Origin: Betaproteobacteria bacterium
GTDB lineage: Bacteria > Pseudomonadota > Gammaproteobacteria > Burkholderiales > SG8-39
Length of the DNA stretch: 12,109 bases
Assembly: GCA_004298295.1 (NCBI GenBank)
Contig: SCUH01000288.1
Span: 1 to 12,109, forward strand
Direction: 5' to 3'
Shown here one piece after another: positions 11,627 through 12,109 of the stretch (positions within the stretch are counted from its first letter, which is position 1; the number at the start of each line of letters is the position of its first letter). The position numbers and the translations under genes were made by a program. Under the pieces are notes generated by a model. That model searched no databases and was not told the origin of the DNA. It was given only the letters and a program-made list of their open reading frames with translations.

Positions 11627-12109
11627 CCGAGGAACAGCCGGTAGGCGGGATTGCGCGTCTCGTCGGAGAACGGGTAGCCGAGCTGCGCCAGAAAACGGCG
11701 GAAATCGCGCATGCCCTCGCGCGGCACCTGGATGCCGACGAGGATCGAGCCGTAGTCGGCGCCGAGATTGCGGTAATTGAACAGGCTGATGTTCCAGCCC
11801 GGGTTCATCGCGGAAAGAAAGCGCATCAGCGCGCCCGGGCGCTCCGGAAACTCGAAGCGATAGAGCAGCTCGTTCCTGGCGAGCGGCGAGTGGCCGCCGA
11901 CCATGTGGCGCATGTGGCCCTTCGCCACCTCGTCGTCCGAGAGGTCGAGCGTGCGGAAGCCCCCGCGCCGCAGCAGCCGCGCGGTGCGCGCGGTCTCGTC
12001 GCGGTCGTGCACCGTGACGCCGACGAAGATGTGCGCCTGGCGCGGATCCGACATGCGGTAATTGAATTCGGTGATGTTGCGCCCGCCGATCGCCTTGCAG
12101 AAGCGCCGG
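11623..12109 (-). CDS. ilvA: Threonine ammonia-lyase, biosynthetic; C-terminal regulatory part
   Basis: The right edge of the window cuts the gene; 161 C-terminal residues are visible, and the open frame continues through the edge (FCKAIGGRNITEFNYR precedes the ATG at 12054, which is therefore internal). The segments GGRNITEFNYR, IFVGV, FEFPERPGALMRFL, WNISLFNYRNLGADYG and NPAYRLFLG match the two ACT-like regulatory subdomains of biosynthetic IlvA. The enzyme deaminates threonine to 2-oxobutanoate, the first committed step of isoleucine synthesis, and these subdomains bind isoleucine (inhibitor) and valine (activator). The presence of both subdomain ends distinguishes it from the shorter catabolic TdcB type. 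The PLP-binding catalytic domain lies outside the window. The stop overlaps that of the convergent cyclo-ligase gene by 4 nt. Confidence 0.96.
   Translation of the reverse strand, partial: RRFCKAIGGRNITEFNYRMSDPRQAHIFVGVTVHDRDETARTARLLRRGGFRTLDLSDDEVAKGHMRHMVGGHSPLARNELLYRFEFPERPGALMRFLSAMNPGWNISLFNYRNLGADYGSILVGIQVPREGMRDFRRFLAQLGYPFSDETRNPAYRLFLG

Overview
This is a very GC-rich, almost fully coding chromosomal segment. It most likely comes from a betaproteobacterium. The evidence is the GC-biased codon use, the strong resemblance of Cca, IlvA and the YfcG-type glutathione transferase to enterobacterial homologues, and the run slt / NDUFA9-type reductase / cca beside a 5-formyl-THF cyclo-ligase, an arrangement I associate with that class. 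The class assignment is inference; no rRNA or tRNA is present to fix it. I see no mobile element, CRISPR array, tRNA or phage gene, and no gene-free stretch longer than 65 bases.

Layout. (1) 1-1071, plus strand: the end of a MidA/NDUFAF7-type methyltransferase, then directly a small exported dihaem cytochrome c. (2) 10922 down to 1073, minus strand: one tightly packed run of nine genes. In transcription order these are a soluble lytic transglycosylase (slt), an NDUFA9-like NAD(P)-binding protein, an HD-less CCA tRNA nucleotidyltransferase (cca), a four-gene MacAB-like export system (membrane-fusion adaptor, ATPase, two paralogous FtsX/MacB-type permeases), a YfcG-like glutathione transferase and an alpha/beta hydrolase. 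(3) 10937-11626, plus strand: 5-formyltetrahydrofolate cyclo-ligase, divergent from slt with only 14 bases between the two start codons. (4) 11623 to the right edge, minus strand: the C-terminal regulatory part of biosynthetic threonine ammonia-lyase (ilvA).

How the genes fit together. The export genes form a clear functional unit: the adaptor spans the periplasm, the ATPase drives transport, and two different permeases probably form a heterodimer that replaces the fused MacB homodimer. No outer-membrane channel gene is in the window. The other genes are housekeeping: peptidoglycan turnover, tRNA 3'-end maturation, folate salvage and isoleucine synthesis.

The region is mostly ordinary and I do not see a convincing new defence or mobile system. 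The points most worth a second look are: the dihaem cytochrome with an exact 88-residue internal repeat; a perfect 11-bp hairpin between the exporter ATPase and first permease with the ATPase stop codon in its loop; two cysteines placed symmetrically about the tip of the adaptor's helical hairpin; the missing HD-domain core in Cca; and matched hairpins at the two convergent gene ends.
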